Counted from the stretch's first letter, positions 32,712 through 42,077 are shown. The stretch is 46,292 nt of DNA from an uncultured bacterium (GCA_937983075.1 CALKAQ010000030.1:1-46292), one strand, 5' to 3'. Notes: generated from the sequence alone by a model not told the origin. Numbers and translations: made by a program.

Positions 32712-33200
32712 ATGGCACACGTTATCCAGGATACTTGCATCGGCTGTACCGCCTGTGTAAAGGTATGTCCGGTCGATGCCATCAGCGGTGAGCAAAAAGC
32801 TGTACACAACATCAACCCGGAAATTTGCATCGACTGCGGTGCCTGCACTTATGTCTGTCCGGTCGAATGCATTTCCGATCCGGTTGGCGTCATTCCTGAA
32901 CGCATTCGCCGTCGCAACGAATGGCCCAAGCCTGAAATCATCGAGGAACTTTGCACCGGGTGCAGCTTCTGCGTCGACGTTTGCCCGTTCGATTGCCTTG
33001 AGCTCGACGGGGCTGCGTTCCACGGCATCGCGCATCTTGTCGACCCGAAGTCGTGCGTCGGCTGTGCGATGTGTCAGGAAGTGTGTGCGAAGAACGCGAT
33101 TTACGTACCCGGAAACAGAGCCTTCAGCGTCGGTGATCCGCGTCTCCCGTTGGCTCCGGCCGTCGCAGGCGGTAAAGCTGCAGGACTTCGTTTGAGCTGA
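32712..33200 (+). CDS. Ferredoxin with four [4Fe-4S] motifs
   Basis: The 162-residue protein has four complete CxxCxxCxxxC motifs: C9-C19 (CIGCTACVKVCP), C39-C49 (CIDCGACTYVCP), C81-C91 (CTGCSFCVDVCP) and C115-C125 (CVGCAMCQEVCA). It is in effect two 2[4Fe-4S] ferredoxins fused by a linker rich in R and P (residues about 58-78), with a 35-residue tail lacking Cys. It should be a low-potential electron carrier or the detached electron-entry subunit of a larger enzyme; no partner gene is adjacent. ATG 32712 has GAGGGAG five bases upstream. It is monocistronic, closed by the terminator at 33229. Confidence 0.88.
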   Translation: MAHVIQDTCIGCTACVKVCPVDAISGEQKAVHNINPEICIDCGACTYVCPVECISDPVGVIPERIRRRNEWPKPEIIEELCTGCSFCVDVCPFDCLELDGAAFHGIAHLVDPKSCVGCAMCQEVCAKNAIYVPGNRAFSVGDPRLPLAPAVAGGKAAGLRLS

Positions 33201-33228
33201 CGATGAAACCGATTGGAAGCGGAAACTC

Positions 33229-33263
33229 AACCCCCGCACCGTTTGAGTTGGCGGGGGTTTTTG
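33229..33263 (+). terminator. Ferredoxin gene terminator
   Basis: AACCCCCGC (33229-33237) pairs perfectly with GCGGGGGTT (33251-33259), followed by TTT. The loop contains TTTGAGTT, which can also pair with AACTCAA just upstream, allowing an alternative fold. Confidence 0.85.
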
Positions 33264-33296
33264 CGCGTTCAAGGGACTGAGAAAGGTGGATCGCAC

Positions 33297-33485
33297 GTGC
33301 GGCGGTTTAAAGTTGTCATGGAAGTGAGCGGATCTCAAGGTGTCATGCGGAAAGAAGGCCACGTTGAGGCCGCCAATGCGTTGAACGCCGTGGGACACGC
33401 CATTTTGCGGTTCGGCGTCAAGACGAACGACTTGACGCGTCTCGAGGTGGCTCTCGACGAAGCGGACAGCGGCACCGAAAGCTGA
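33297..33485 (+). CDS. Hypothetical small protein (62 aa)
   Basis: GTG 33297 follows AAAGGTGG by seven bases. The 62-residue product begins VRRFKVVMEVSGSQGVMRKE, with a helix AANALNAVGHAILRFGV and an acidic tail. The strand-helix-strand pattern looks like a small alpha/beta domain. Not recognised; it lies between the ferredoxin terminator and a convergent small membrane protein gene. Confidence 0.5.
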   Translation: MRRFKVVMEVSGSQGVMRKEGHVEAANALNAVGHAILRFGVKTNDLTRLEVALDEADSGTES

Positions 33486-33503
33486 CTTCCCGGGACGGGC
33501 GGG

Positions 33504-33698
33504 TTACCGTTTTTCGGGTTCACGCTGTTCGTCAGGTTTGCGGCCCTTGCCCCGTGTAAAGGCCCAAGCGAGGAATACCACTTGCCCGACAACGACCAAA
33601 CTGAACAAGAAGAAGTGGATGCCGGGGGAAATGTTGACGAAACGCAGCGCGATAAGACAAGCGAGCAATGCGAAGAAAATATAGATGTCCTTTGGCAT
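33504..33698 (-). CDS. Small two-helix membrane protein (64 aa)
   Basis: ATG 33698 has AGGGGAG about ten bases upstream. The 64-residue product has two membrane helices (IYIFFALLACLIALRFV and IHFFLFSLVVVGQVVFLAWA) joined by a short turn (NISPG), then a basic tail (TRGKGRKPDEQREPEKR). Inside-facing ends are predicted for the charged tail. Unknown function; divergent from pckA. Confidence 0.6.
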   Translation of the reverse strand: MPKDIYIFFALLACLIALRFVNISPGIHFFLFSLVVVGQVVFLAWAFTRGKGRKPDEQREPEKR

Positions 33699-33771
33699 CG
33701 AAGAGCTCTCCCCTCTGTGCATGTTCTCAGTTCGGCGTCGGTGGGGCATATTCCTAGCAAACGGGGTGTAG

Positions 33772-35313
33772 GTGCCGTTGAATCGTTGCGCAGTCGACTA
33801 CAGTGCCGCCCGCTTGATCGAACAAGCCGTCATACGAGGCGAAGGCCGCCTGACCTCATCGGGTGCGCTCGCCGTGCGTACCGGCCAATATACCGGTCGT
33901 TCACCGGAGGACCGGTATATCGTCGAAGAACCGACGTTCGCCGACCGGATTGCGTGGGGAGGAGCCAATCGGCCGCTGCCGGCCGCCGCCTTCGAGCGGC
34001 TGTATGCGAAAATGACCGCCTACTTGCAAAACCGCGACGTCTTTGTATTCAATGGATATGCCGGTGCCCACCCCAACTACCGACTGCCTATTCGCGTCTA
34101 TACCGAGTTCGCTTGGCACAACCTGTTCGCCCGTAATTTGTTCGTACGTCCGTCACCTGAAACGCTCAAGCGTCACCTTCCGGAATTCACCGTATTTGCC
34201 GCGCCCGGTTTGAAAGCGGACCCCGACACTGATGGCACACGGTCGGAAGCGTTCATCGTCATTCATTTCGGACGCAAAATCGTTCTCATCGGCGGCACGG
34301 CGTATGCCGGCGAGATCAAGAAGGCCATTTTCACGGTGATGAACGGCCTGGCTCCGGAGCGGGGCATCATGCCTATGCACTGTGCCGCCAACGTAGGCGC
34401 CGACGGTGAAACCGCGTTGTTTTTCGGCTTGTCGGGAACCGGCAAAACAACGCTTTCCGCCGACCCGGACCGTTCGCTCATCGGCGATGACGAACACGGC
34501 TGGTCGGATGAAGGCATTTTTAACTTCGAAGGCGGCTGTTATGCCAAGTGCATTCGGCTCACCGAAGAAAGCGAACCGCAAATTTGGCGGGCGATACGGT
34601 TCGGCGCCGTGCTGGAAAACGTTGTCATCGATGACAGCACGGGGGTGCCGGATTTCCACGACGCCACCTTGACCGAAAACACCCGGGCGGCGTATCCGAT
34701 CGAGCACATGGAAAATGCCGTGATTCCGGGCATTGGCGGACATCCGAAGACGATATGCTTTCTGACCGCCGATGCGTTTGGTGTACTGCCACCGATTGCC
34801 CGATTGGATACGGATCAAGCGCTTTATTACTTCCTCTCCGGCTATACGAGCAAGCTTGCCGGCACCGAACGCGGCGTCGATCAGCCGGTGGCGACGTTCT
34901 CCACCTGCTTTGGTGAACCGTTTTTGCCCTTGCCCCCGCTGCGCTACGCCGAGATGCTGCGCGAACGGCTGCAAAAGCACCGAACCGACGTTTACATGAT
35001 CAATACCGGATGGACGGGCGGTCCGTATGGCGTCGGAGAGCGGATTCGTCTGCCGTTGACTCGTGCCATGGTCAGGGCCGCATTGCAAGGTGATTTGAAG
35101 CACGTCGAGTACCGCGTCGATCCGATCTTTCAACTTCACGTACCGCGGCATTGTCCCGATGTCCCGGCGGAAATACTGGATCCCCGGAGCACGTGGCGGC
35201 AGTTCGAAGCGTATGAACGACAAGCACGTGAACTCGCCGCTCGGTTCCGGCAAAACTTCCGGCGCTTCGGTAGGACGGCCGAAAGGCTGACAGCGGCCGG
35301 CCCGGTTGTGTAG
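33772..35313 (+). CDS. pckA: Phosphoenolpyruvate carboxykinase (ATP)
   Basis: The 513-residue enzyme closely follows the Bacillus type: TGQYTGRSPEDRYIVEE, FNGYAGAHPNYRLPIRV, FAWHNLFARNLFVRP, then the kinase-1a P-loop GLSGTGKTTLSADPDR, the metal-binding IGDDEHGWSDEGIFNFEGG, and NTGWTGGPYGVGERI. It converts oxaloacetate to PEP with ATP, the entry step of gluconeogenesis. The N-terminus is about 12 residues shorter than in Bacillus subtilis. GTG 33772 directly follows an in-frame stop, so no longer form exists; the ribosome binding site (GGGG five bases upstream) is weak. Confidence 0.96.
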   Translation: MPLNRCAVDYSAARLIEQAVIRGEGRLTSSGALAVRTGQYTGRSPEDRYIVEEPTFADRIAWGGANRPLPAAAFERLYAKMTAYLQNRDVFVFNGYAGAHPNYRLPIRVYTEFAWHNLFARNLFVRPSPETLKRHLPEFTVFAAPGLKADPDTDGTRSEAFIVIHFGRKIVLIGGTAYAGEIKKAIFTVMNGLAPERGIMPMHCAANVGADGETALFFGLSGTGKTTLSADPDRSLIGDDEHGWSDEGIFNFEGGCYAKCIRLTEESEPQIWRAIRFGAVLENVVIDDSTGVPDFHDATLTENTRAAYPIEHMENAVIPGIGGHPKTICFLTADAFGVLPPIARLDTDQALYYFLSGYTSKLAGTERGVDQPVATFSTCFGEPFLPLPPLRYAEMLRERLQKHRTDVYMINTGWTGGPYGVGERIRLPLTRAMVRAALQGDLKHVEYRVDPIFQLHVPRHCPDVPAEILDPRSTWRQFEAYERQARELAARFRQNFRRFGRTAERLTAAGPVV

Positions 35314-35382
35314 GATTGTTGCGGAGGGCACAACGCCTTGTTTTGCTTCAGAATCCGTTTTGGAAGATGATAGCGATTTCCG

Positions 35383-35411
35383 TTGCGGACGCAGCCGCAT
35401 GGTGATACAAT
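35383..35411 (+). promoter_or_regulatory. Promoter of the arginine decarboxylase gene
   Basis: TTGCGG (35383-35388), 17 bases, TACAAT (35406-35411) with a TGA just before the -10 (extended -10 type). The leader to TTG 35495 is about 75 bases. Confidence 0.5.
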
Positions 35412-35494
35412 AGGCCCGCACGCGCGGCAGCGAGGCCTTTTTTGGCGCGCCCAGTTCCCGCGGAGCCTCTGATGAAGTGTGGAAGGTGAGGCCA

Positions 35495-37009
35495 TTGAAA
35501 TGCTCCCTGGAGCGCTTCGCGACGCTCGCTTCGAAATACAATCCGTCCGCAGCACCCGAGCAGTATGAAACCCCGCTCTTTTCGGGGTTGGTGCGCCACG
35601 CTGCTCGCCGAACCGTTCCCTTTCACATTCCCGGGCACAAACGGGGCCAAGGGATGGATCCCGAATTTCGTGATTTCATCGGTGAAGCGGCGCTGTCCAT
35701 CGATCTGATCAACATCGCTCCCGTAGACGATTTGCATCATCCCCGGGGCATTATCAAAGAAGCACAGGAGTTGGCGGCCAAGGCGTTTGGCGCCGATCAC
35801 ACGTATTTTTCCGTTCAAGGGACGAGCGGGGCCATCATGACCATGATTTTGGCCACGTGCAAGCCGGGCGACAAGCTTCTCATCCCGCGCAACGTCCATA
35901 AGTCGGTTCTGACGGCGGTTGTGTTGGCCGGAGTGCAGCCCGTGTTCATGCAGCCCGAGCTTGACCCCGATTTGGGTGTCGCTCACGGCGTCGGCTTAAT
36001 GACTGTGCGGGAAACGCTCCGCAAGCATTCCGACGCCAAAGCGCTGGTCATCGTCAATCCAACGTATTTCGGCGTCTGTGTCGATTTGGCCGGCATTGTG
36101 CAAGAAGCTCACAAGTACGGCATACCCGTGCTCGTCGACGAAGCCCACGGGGCGCACTTGTATTTTCATCCCGAGCTGCCCGTCTCGGCCATGGAGGCGG
36201 GTGCGGACATGGCCGCCACGAGCATTCACAAGCTGGGCGGCTCGTTGACGCAAAGCTCGATTCTCAATTTGCGTGAAGGACTCGTCTCGCCGGAGCGCGT
36301 CCAGGCGGTGCACAGCATGCTGACGACGACATCGACGTCATATCTCCTGCTGGCCTCGCTCGATGCGGCACGGCGGCACCTGGCGGTATCGGGGCGCGAG
36401 CGAATTGGCCGCGCGCTTCGTCTCGCACGGGAGGCGCGGGAACGCATCAACGCCATCCCGGGTTTGTGGTGCCTCGGACCCGAGGCGATGGGCGATCGTT
36501 CGTCGGCGTATGCGCTCGACGAAACGAAGCTTTGCATATCCGTCAAGGACTTGGGCATTACCGGGGCCGAAGTGGAGCGCATTTTGCGCGACGAATTCCG
36601 GATTGAAGTTGAGCTGTCCGACCTGTACAACATCCTCTGCATCATCAGTTTGGGCGACACGGAAGAATCGGTTGACGCGCTCATCCGCGCGCTCAATGAA
36701 ATTTCCCGCCGTTATGCCGACCGTTGGCAGAGGCGCCTCATTCAAGTGAGCTTGCCCGATGTGCCTGAATTGGCGGTAGCGCCGCGGGATGCGTTTTATG
36801 CTGAAACCGAGTCGGTACTGCTGCAAAAGAGCGTCGGACGCATTGCGGCGGAGTTTGTCATGGTCTACCCGCCGGGTATTCCGATTCTGCTCCCCGGCGA
36901 ACGCATTACCGAACGCAACATCGATTACATTGAAAAGCACAAGGCAGCCGGCCTGCCCGTACAGGGACCCGACGATGCGACGTTGACGATGCTGCGCGTC
37001 TTGAAGTGA
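35495..37009 (+). CDS. speA: Orn/Lys/Arg decarboxylase, fold type I, SpeA-like arginine decarboxylase
   Basis: A 504-residue PLP enzyme: VPFHIPGHKRGQGMDPEF at the N-terminus, FSVQGTSGAIMTMILATCKP, LVDEAHGAHLYFHPELP (PLP-pyridine Asp in VDEAHG) and the PLP Lys in ATSIHKLGGSLTQSS. The C-terminal block YPPGIPILLPGERIT is typical of the group. In Bacilli this class makes agmatine from arginine for polyamines, but lysine or ornithine cannot be excluded without comparison. TTG 35495 is used, with AAGGTGAG five to six bases upstream; GTG 35486 is an alternative. It follows pckA by 181 bases with its own promoter. Confidence 0.88.
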   Translation: MKCSLERFATLASKYNPSAAPEQYETPLFSGLVRHAARRTVPFHIPGHKRGQGMDPEFRDFIGEAALSIDLINIAPVDDLHHPRGIIKEAQELAAKAFGADHTYFSVQGTSGAIMTMILATCKPGDKLLIPRNVHKSVLTAVVLAGVQPVFMQPELDPDLGVAHGVGLMTVRETLRKHSDAKALVIVNPTYFGVCVDLAGIVQEAHKYGIPVLVDEAHGAHLYFHPELPVSAMEAGADMAATSIHKLGGSLTQSSILNLREGLVSPERVQAVHSMLTTTSTSYLLLASLDAARRHLAVSGRERIGRALRLAREARERINAIPGLWCLGPEAMGDRSSAYALDETKLCISVKDLGITGAEVERILRDEFRIEVELSDLYNILCIISLGDTEESVDALIRALNEISRRYADRWQRRLIQVSLPDVPELAVAPRDAFYAETESVLLQKSVGRIAAEFVMVYPPGIPILLPGERITERNIDYIEKHKAAGLPVQGPDDATLTMLRVLK

Positions 37010-37076
37010 GCGAAGCCGAGCGGTGACCTCTGAATGCAAGGATCCGGTATCGCAACGACTCCGGCAACGCGGCGGC

Positions 37077-39281
37077 TCATAGCGCGCGGTTCAACGTGAT
37101 GATCAAATTTCGGTTGCTGTCCACGTTCACCCGGTCGCCGTCGCGCACGACGGTTGTCGCGTGGTCTTCCACAATAATGGCCGGTCCGACCAGCGTCATG
37201 CCGGGTGCAAGCTGTTCCCGGGCCCAAACGGGCGTTTCGGTTCGGCCGGTACCGATATAAGCATGGACGGTGCGCAAGCAGGCAGGAAGCGGTGCGGTTT
37301 TCTCGGCGGCGGAACATTCCGCCGCTTTTGCTTTGGGCAGCAGGTGGGCGACGCCGGGCAGCCAAGCGCGCAGGCGCACTGCGACCAGTTCGACCGGATC
37401 CGTGAAGCGGTGCCCGTACAGGCGTTCGTGGGCCCGGTGGAACGCGTCGAGCAAACGGTCGGCGTCGAGCTGTGGCTGCTGCGGCGGTCGGTTGGCGTCA
37501 TTCGACTGCATTTGCGGCAGCGGGACGGTAATTTCAAAGGACTGGCCGACATAGCGCAGGTCTAATGCCGGGGCGAAGAACATCGTGCGGCGGCTGTGCA
37601 TGTCGGCAAATGCGTTTCCGCTGCCGCTTTCTGTGGCCAAGTCTTCAACGGCCCGGTTGAGCAAGGCCTGCAAGACGGATTGGGCTTGGTCCAGCACCGC
37701 GGACCGGAGCAGGCCGGGCAGGCCTTGGGAGTACGTTTTGACGATGTCGGCGACGGCCATGCCCCAAGCCGAGAGAACGCCGGGATGGGCGGGGACGATG
37801 ACTTGCGGAATTCCTAAATTCCCCGCGAGATCGCACGCGTGCAGGCCGCCGGCGCCGCCGAACGAAATGAGGGCAAAATCGCTCGGATCATAGCCTTTTT
37901 CGATGGAGATCACGCGCAAAGCCCGCTCCATTTGGATGTTCGCGACTTGGATGATCCCCCAGGCGGTTTCATCGATGTCGGCGCCGAGAGTGTCGGCCAG
38001 TCGCCCGACGGCGCGCCGAGCGGCCGCGACATCCAGCCGCAGGCGACCGCCGAGGAATCCTTCAGCCGACAGGCGATTCAGCACGACGTGCGCGTCGGTG
38101 ACCGTCGGCTGCGTGCCGCCTAGGCCATAACAAGCCGGCCCGGGATTCGCTCCGGCACTGCGCGGACCGACACGCAGAGCGCCCCCTGCGTCCAAGTAGG
38201 CGATCGACCCGCCGCCGGCACCGACGGTGTGGATGGGAAGAATGGGCACACGGACGGGCAGGCCGTCGATTTCGCCTTCGGTGGTGACTTGCACTTGTCC
38301 GGGCACCAAGCAGACGTCGGTGGAAGTACCGCCCATGTCGAAGGTGATGACGCGGCTGAAACCTGCACGCATGGCGGCTGCCTGCGCGCCGACCACGCCG
38401 CCGGCCGGTCCCGACAACACCGTATGCACGGCCTCGCTTCCCGCTTGCGCGGCCGAAATGCTGCCGCCGTTCGACTGCATAATGCGCAGGTGTTTGACGC
38501 CCTGCGCAGCGACGTTTTGCTCCAGGCGCCGCAAATACCGCTGCATGAGCGGCGATACGTACGCGTTGATCGCCGTGGTGGAAGCGCGTTCATATTCCCG
38601 GTGTTCGGGAAGCACTCGATGAGACGGCGAGACGTGAATGCCCCGCTCTTCCAGTGCGGCCGTCAGCATGATTTCGTGGGCGGGGTTCCGGAATGAAAAC
38701 AAAAGGCATACAGCGGCAGACTCGACGCCTGACGCCGCGACGGCGGATGCAATGCGTTCGGCTTCGGCGCGAGTGAGCGCGACGAGGGGATTGCCGGACG
38801 CGTCCATGCGTTCGGCGACGCCGAAGCAGCGTGCGGCGGGAATCAGAGGCGCTTTGGGCTGCGGCTGCAAATTGTACAGCTCGGCTCGATGTTGGCGTCC
38901 GATGTGCAGCAAATCTTCGAAGCCCGCGGTCGTGATGAAGGCGGTCGGTACGCCCCGCCGCTCCAAAAGCGCGTTCGTGGCAACGGTGGATCCGTGCACG
39001 AGGAGGATGCGCCGATATTCGGTGATGCCAAGGCGAATGAGCAGCTCGTGCAGCCCTTGCAAGACCGCGCGCCCGGGATCGTCCGGCGTCGACAGCACTT
39101 TGTGCGCGACCGTGAGCGGCGGCTGTTCTTCGTCGTGCATCACGATGGCGATGAGATCGGTGAAGGTGCCGCCGGTATCGGCGCCGACGATCAGCCAACG
39201 CGGCTCAGTGGAGCTCGATTTCCCCGCCATGGGTCGGGTCGACTGTTGCCTGTGCTCAGGCGTCTGCTTGAGGTTTTCCAT
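37077..39281 (-). CDS. hyuA: Hydantoinase/oxoprolinase family protein, subunit A
   Basis: The 734-residue protein has the ASKHA-type N-terminal VGADTGGTFTDLIAIV, VHGSTVATNALLERRG, the ATPase-linked ITFDMGGTSTDVCLV, and SAGANPGPACYGLGGTQPTV; a C-terminal part (about 520-734) is the less conserved HyuA_C region. With HyuB it should form an ATP-dependent hydrolase or carboxylase of the N-methylhydantoinase/5-oxoprolinase/acetone carboxylase group; the substrate is open. ATG 39281 has GGAGG seven bases upstream. It overlaps the hyuB 3' end by 26 bases, so the two are coupled. Confidence 0.9.
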   Translation of the reverse strand: MENLKQTPEHRQQSTRPMAGKSSSTEPRWLIVGADTGGTFTDLIAIVMHDEEQPPLTVAHKVLSTPDDPGRAVLQGLHELLIRLGITEYRRILLVHGSTVATNALLERRGVPTAFITTAGFEDLLHIGRQHRAELYNLQPQPKAPLIPAARCFGVAERMDASGNPLVALTRAEAERIASAVAASGVESAAVCLLFSFRNPAHEIMLTAALEERGIHVSPSHRVLPEHREYERASTTAINAYVSPLMQRYLRRLEQNVAAQGVKHLRIMQSNGGSISAAQAGSEAVHTVLSGPAGGVVGAQAAAMRAGFSRVITFDMGGTSTDVCLVPGQVQVTTEGEIDGLPVRVPILPIHTVGAGGGSIAYLDAGGALRVGPRSAGANPGPACYGLGGTQPTVTDAHVVLNRLSAEGFLGGRLRLDVAAARRAVGRLADTLGADIDETAWGIIQVANIQMERALRVISIEKGYDPSDFALISFGGAGGLHACDLAGNLGIPQVIVPAHPGVLSAWGMAVADIVKTYSQGLPGLLRSAVLDQAQSVLQALLNRAVEDLATESGSGNAFADMHSRRTMFFAPALDLRYVGQSFEITVPLPQMQSNDANRPPQQPQLDADRLLDAFHRAHERLYGHRFTDPVELVAVRLRAWLPGVAHLLPKAKAAECSAAEKTAPLPACLRTVHAYIGTGRTETPVWAREQLAPGMTLVGPAIIVEDHATTVVRDGDRVNVDSNRNLIITLNRAL

Positions 39282-40827
39282 AGCCGCCACCTCCGGGAGT
39301 TTCAATGCGCAAGATGTCACCGGGCTCCAGTTCGAGCTGCACCTTGGCGGGAAGTTCCTCCCACTGCGTCGAGCCGGCTTTCCGCAGCAGATTGCGGCCC
39401 GGCGCGCCCGGAGTGCCGCCGGCGAGGCCATACGGCGGATTGCTGCGCCGCTCGGTGAGCAGCGTGACGTGCGTGGGCACGAGCACTTCGACTTCGCGCA
39501 CAATGCCGTCGCCGCCGCGGTGCAGGCCGGTTCCTCCCGAGCCGTGTCTGACGGCGTACCGGTGCACGCGCAGCGGATAGGCTTGCTCGAGCGCCTCGAT
39601 CGGCGTGTTTTTGGTGTTGGTCATGTGCGTTTGCACCGCACTCAAGCCGTCGCCCGAGGCGTGGCCTCCCATGCCGCCTCCCATGGTTTCATAGTAGGCG
39701 AACGCCGCTCCCGGCACATCGCGCCCGCCCATGATCAGGTTGTTCATGCTGCCGCAGGCGGCCGCCGGAATGCGCTGCGGCAATGCTTGGGCCAACGCCC
39801 CGAGCACGGCGTCGACAATGCGCTGCGACGTTTCTACGTTGCCGCCGGCGACGGGTGCCGGAAACCGTGCGTTGACGACGGTTCCTTCCGGTGCAACCAC
39901 TTCGAAGGCCCGGAAGACGCCCCCGTTGGTCGGCGTTTCGGGATCGAGCAGGCAGCGAAACGCATAGGCGACGGCTGACAGCGTGACGGCGTAGACGCAG
40001 TTGAGAGGCCCCGGCACTTGCGGGGAACTGCCCGTAAAGTCGACGCGGGCTGTGTCGCCTTCGATGCTTAAGCTCACGCGAATCGGAATGTTCGCGGTGC
40101 CGCGGCCGTCATCGTCGAGCACGTCCTCAAAGGTGTACACCCCGGACGGGATTTCGGCAATGCAGCGGCGCGTGAGCGTTTCCGTGTAATCGAGCAGGCG
40201 GTTCATCTGCTCGCGCACTTGCTCGATGCCGTATTTCCGGGTCATTTCGATCAATCGCTGGGCTGCACGCCGATTGCCGGCCACTTGCGCTTCCAAATCG
40301 GCCTGTCGCTCCCGGGGAACGCGCACGTTCGCGAGCAGCAGCGCCATGACGTCTTCGTTCAGCAGGCCGCGCTGGTAAAGCCGAATCGGCGGGATGCGCA
40401 CGCCTTCCTGGAAAATGTCGCTCGCAAGCGGCATCGATCCGGGGGACATGCCGCCGACGTCGTTGTGGTGGGCGCGGCTCGCGGCAAAGGCGATGAGCTG
40501 GCTTCCGGCAAATACGGGTGTAATCATGGTGATGTCGGGCAGATGGGAGCCGCCCATGTATGGATCGTTCAAAATGACGACATCACCGGGCTCGAATGTA
40601 AACCGCTCAATGGCCGCCGCAACCGACAAGGGCATCGCACCGAGATGGACGGGAATGTGGGCTGCCTGGGCGATCATTTCGCCGTCGGGCGAGAACAGCG
40701 CACAGGAAAAGTCTTTGCGCTCCTTGATGTTCGGCGAGTAGGCGGTGCGCTCGATGGTGACTCCCATTTCATCGGCGATGGAGCTGAACAAGTTGTGAAA
40801 TACAGCCAAACGTACCGAGTCGAGCAT
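39256..40827 (-). CDS. hyuB: Hydantoinase B/oxoprolinase family protein
   Basis: The 523-residue partner of HyuA: DEMGVTIERTAYSPNIKERK, SCALFSPDGEMIAQAAHIPVHLG, then VILNDPYMGGSHLPDITMI and GGGMGGHASGDGLSAVQTHM near the C-terminus, and a terminal GDILRIETPGGGGYGKP. These glycine-rich ends are typical of the family. ATG 40827 follows GGAGGAGG by about nine bases. It precedes hyuA on the minus strand and lies 158 bases after a subtilase gene in the same direction, so the three may share a transcript. Because no transporter or acyl-hydrolase gene accompanies them, the substrate cannot be read from context. Confidence 0.92.
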   Translation of the reverse strand: MLDSVRLAVFHNLFSSIADEMGVTIERTAYSPNIKERKDFSCALFSPDGEMIAQAAHIPVHLGAMPLSVAAAIERFTFEPGDVVILNDPYMGGSHLPDITMITPVFAGSQLIAFAASRAHHNDVGGMSPGSMPLASDIFQEGVRIPPIRLYQRGLLNEDVMALLLANVRVPRERQADLEAQVAGNRRAAQRLIEMTRKYGIEQVREQMNRLLDYTETLTRRCIAEIPSGVYTFEDVLDDDGRGTANIPIRVSLSIEGDTARVDFTGSSPQVPGPLNCVYAVTLSAVAYAFRCLLDPETPTNGGVFRAFEVVAPEGTVVNARFPAPVAGGNVETSQRIVDAVLGALAQALPQRIPAAACGSMNNLIMGGRDVPGAAFAYYETMGGGMGGHASGDGLSAVQTHMTNTKNTPIEALEQAYPLRVHRYAVRHGSGGTGLHRGGDGIVREVEVLVPTHVTLLTERRSNPPYGLAGGTPGAPGRNLLRKAGSTQWEELPAKVQLELEPGDILRIETPGGGGYGKPQADA

Positions 40828-40985
40828 GACATCCGCCTCCTCCGTGCATGGCCAAGCCAGATTCACCGTGGTCGTATGTTCGGGACGCACGGGGGATATT
40901 TCCTGCTTCGGTGGTCTGAAATACGGGTGTGCCAGTGTATGCATGCAAAATCGGTGCAGTGCAGGCTGCAGTTGTTGGGGCGGCA

Positions 40986-42077
40986 TCAATAGCTCATGGC
41001 GATGGCGAGCGCCCGCAGCGCATCGACTCGGCCGCGCCCGTACAGGTGCCGCGGACCGCACGGATGGGCGCTCAAGCCCAGCGCACGTCGGAGTTGGCGG
41101 TGTGTCGGGCTGCACGCTTCAATGAGCAGCGCGGCAATACCGGTCACGTGTGCGGCGGCGGCGGACGTACCCGTTTGCTGCTGAAAACCGCCGGGTACGG
41201 CGCACGGAATGTCGACGCCGGGCGCGACCAGGCTGAGGGAGGGGCCGGTTGCGGAAAACGGGGCACGCCGATTGTGCCGGCCGATGGCACCGACCGCCAG
41301 CACCGAGGGGAAACGAGCAGGCGCCAGCACGGTATCCCGATGCCCGCGCCGGCTGCCGCCATTGCCTGCGGCGGCGACGAGCAAGCAGCCTGCTCGGTAG
41401 GCCGCGGCGCAAGCCATCCGCAAGGAGCGGCTCGTGCGCACCGTGCCGACGCTCATATGGACGATGTGCATGCGATTGTCTACGGACCATTCCAAGCCGG
41501 CAATCAACGAGGCCGTCGAGCCGATGCCGCGATCGCCGAGGACTTTGACGGCGTACAGCGAGCATCCCGGGGCGGTTCCGAGCGTGCCGCCGTCGGCTGT
41601 CATCGTCCGATCGCCGATAATCGAAGCGACGGCCGTGCCGTGTCCGTTATGGTCCGTCCACGGGCCGCGATCGATGAGATTGACGCCGCCGGCGACGTTG
41701 AGGTGAGGGTGACTGTCGGTGATGCCGGTGTCGAGGACGGCTACGTTGGCTCCGCGCCCGGTGAGGCCGTGTTGGTACAAGGCGTGGGTTTTCATGCGGC
41801 GATGGGCCCAAGGTTGGGCAGCACCGAGCGCCCGGACTGGGAAATCCGGTTCGACGTGGAGAATGCCGGGACAGCTGCGAAGGGGCGCGACCGTTTCGTG
41901 CGGACAATCGGCCACAAACACCGGAATCAGGTGAAAATGCGTCACGATGGTTGCCCGGGCACGAACCAAGTGCTGTCGAACCAGCTCGGCTTGGGACGGA
42001 TGGTGGCCCACCAAAATACGCGTTTTGCCTTCCAGGTTCGGCAGCATCAGGGCCGGTCGCAATACGCCGTTTCGCAC
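40986..42077 (-). CDS. S8 family serine peptidase (subtilase) with I9-like propeptide and no signal peptide
   Basis: With GTG 42077 (AAGGTGAG nine bases upstream) the protein has 363 residues. Residues about 19-83 look like an inhibitor-I9 propeptide (RILVGHHPSQAELVRQHL, ending VAPLRSCPGILHVEPDFPV). The catalytic triad is intact: Asp116 in VAVLDTGI, His146 in DHNGHGTAVAS, Ser305 in TGTSAAAAHV, with the oxyanion Asn239 in AAAGNGG. The Ser block is unusual, reading GTSAAAAHV instead of GTSMAxPHV. No signal peptide or membrane helix is visible, so it is either intracellular, like ISP-type proteases but with a long propeptide, or exported by a non-Sec route. Confidence 0.87.
   Translation of the reverse strand: MRNGVLRPALMLPNLEGKTRILVGHHPSQAELVRQHLVRARATIVTHFHLIPVFVADCPHETVAPLRSCPGILHVEPDFPVRALGAAQPWAHRRMKTHALYQHGLTGRGANVAVLDTGITDSHPHLNVAGGVNLIDRGPWTDHNGHGTAVASIIGDRTMTADGGTLGTAPGCSLYAVKVLGDRGIGSTASLIAGLEWSVDNRMHIVHMSVGTVRTSRSLRMACAAAYRAGCLLVAAAGNGGSRRGHRDTVLAPARFPSVLAVGAIGRHNRRAPFSATGPSLSLVAPGVDIPCAVPGGFQQQTGTSAAAAHVTGIAALLIEACSPTHRQLRRALGLSAHPCGPRHLYGRGRVDALRALAIAMSY

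Noticed and set aside
34153..35541. Minus-strand frame of 462 codons opposite pckA
   Set aside because: Shadow frame; pckA is unequivocal on the other strand.
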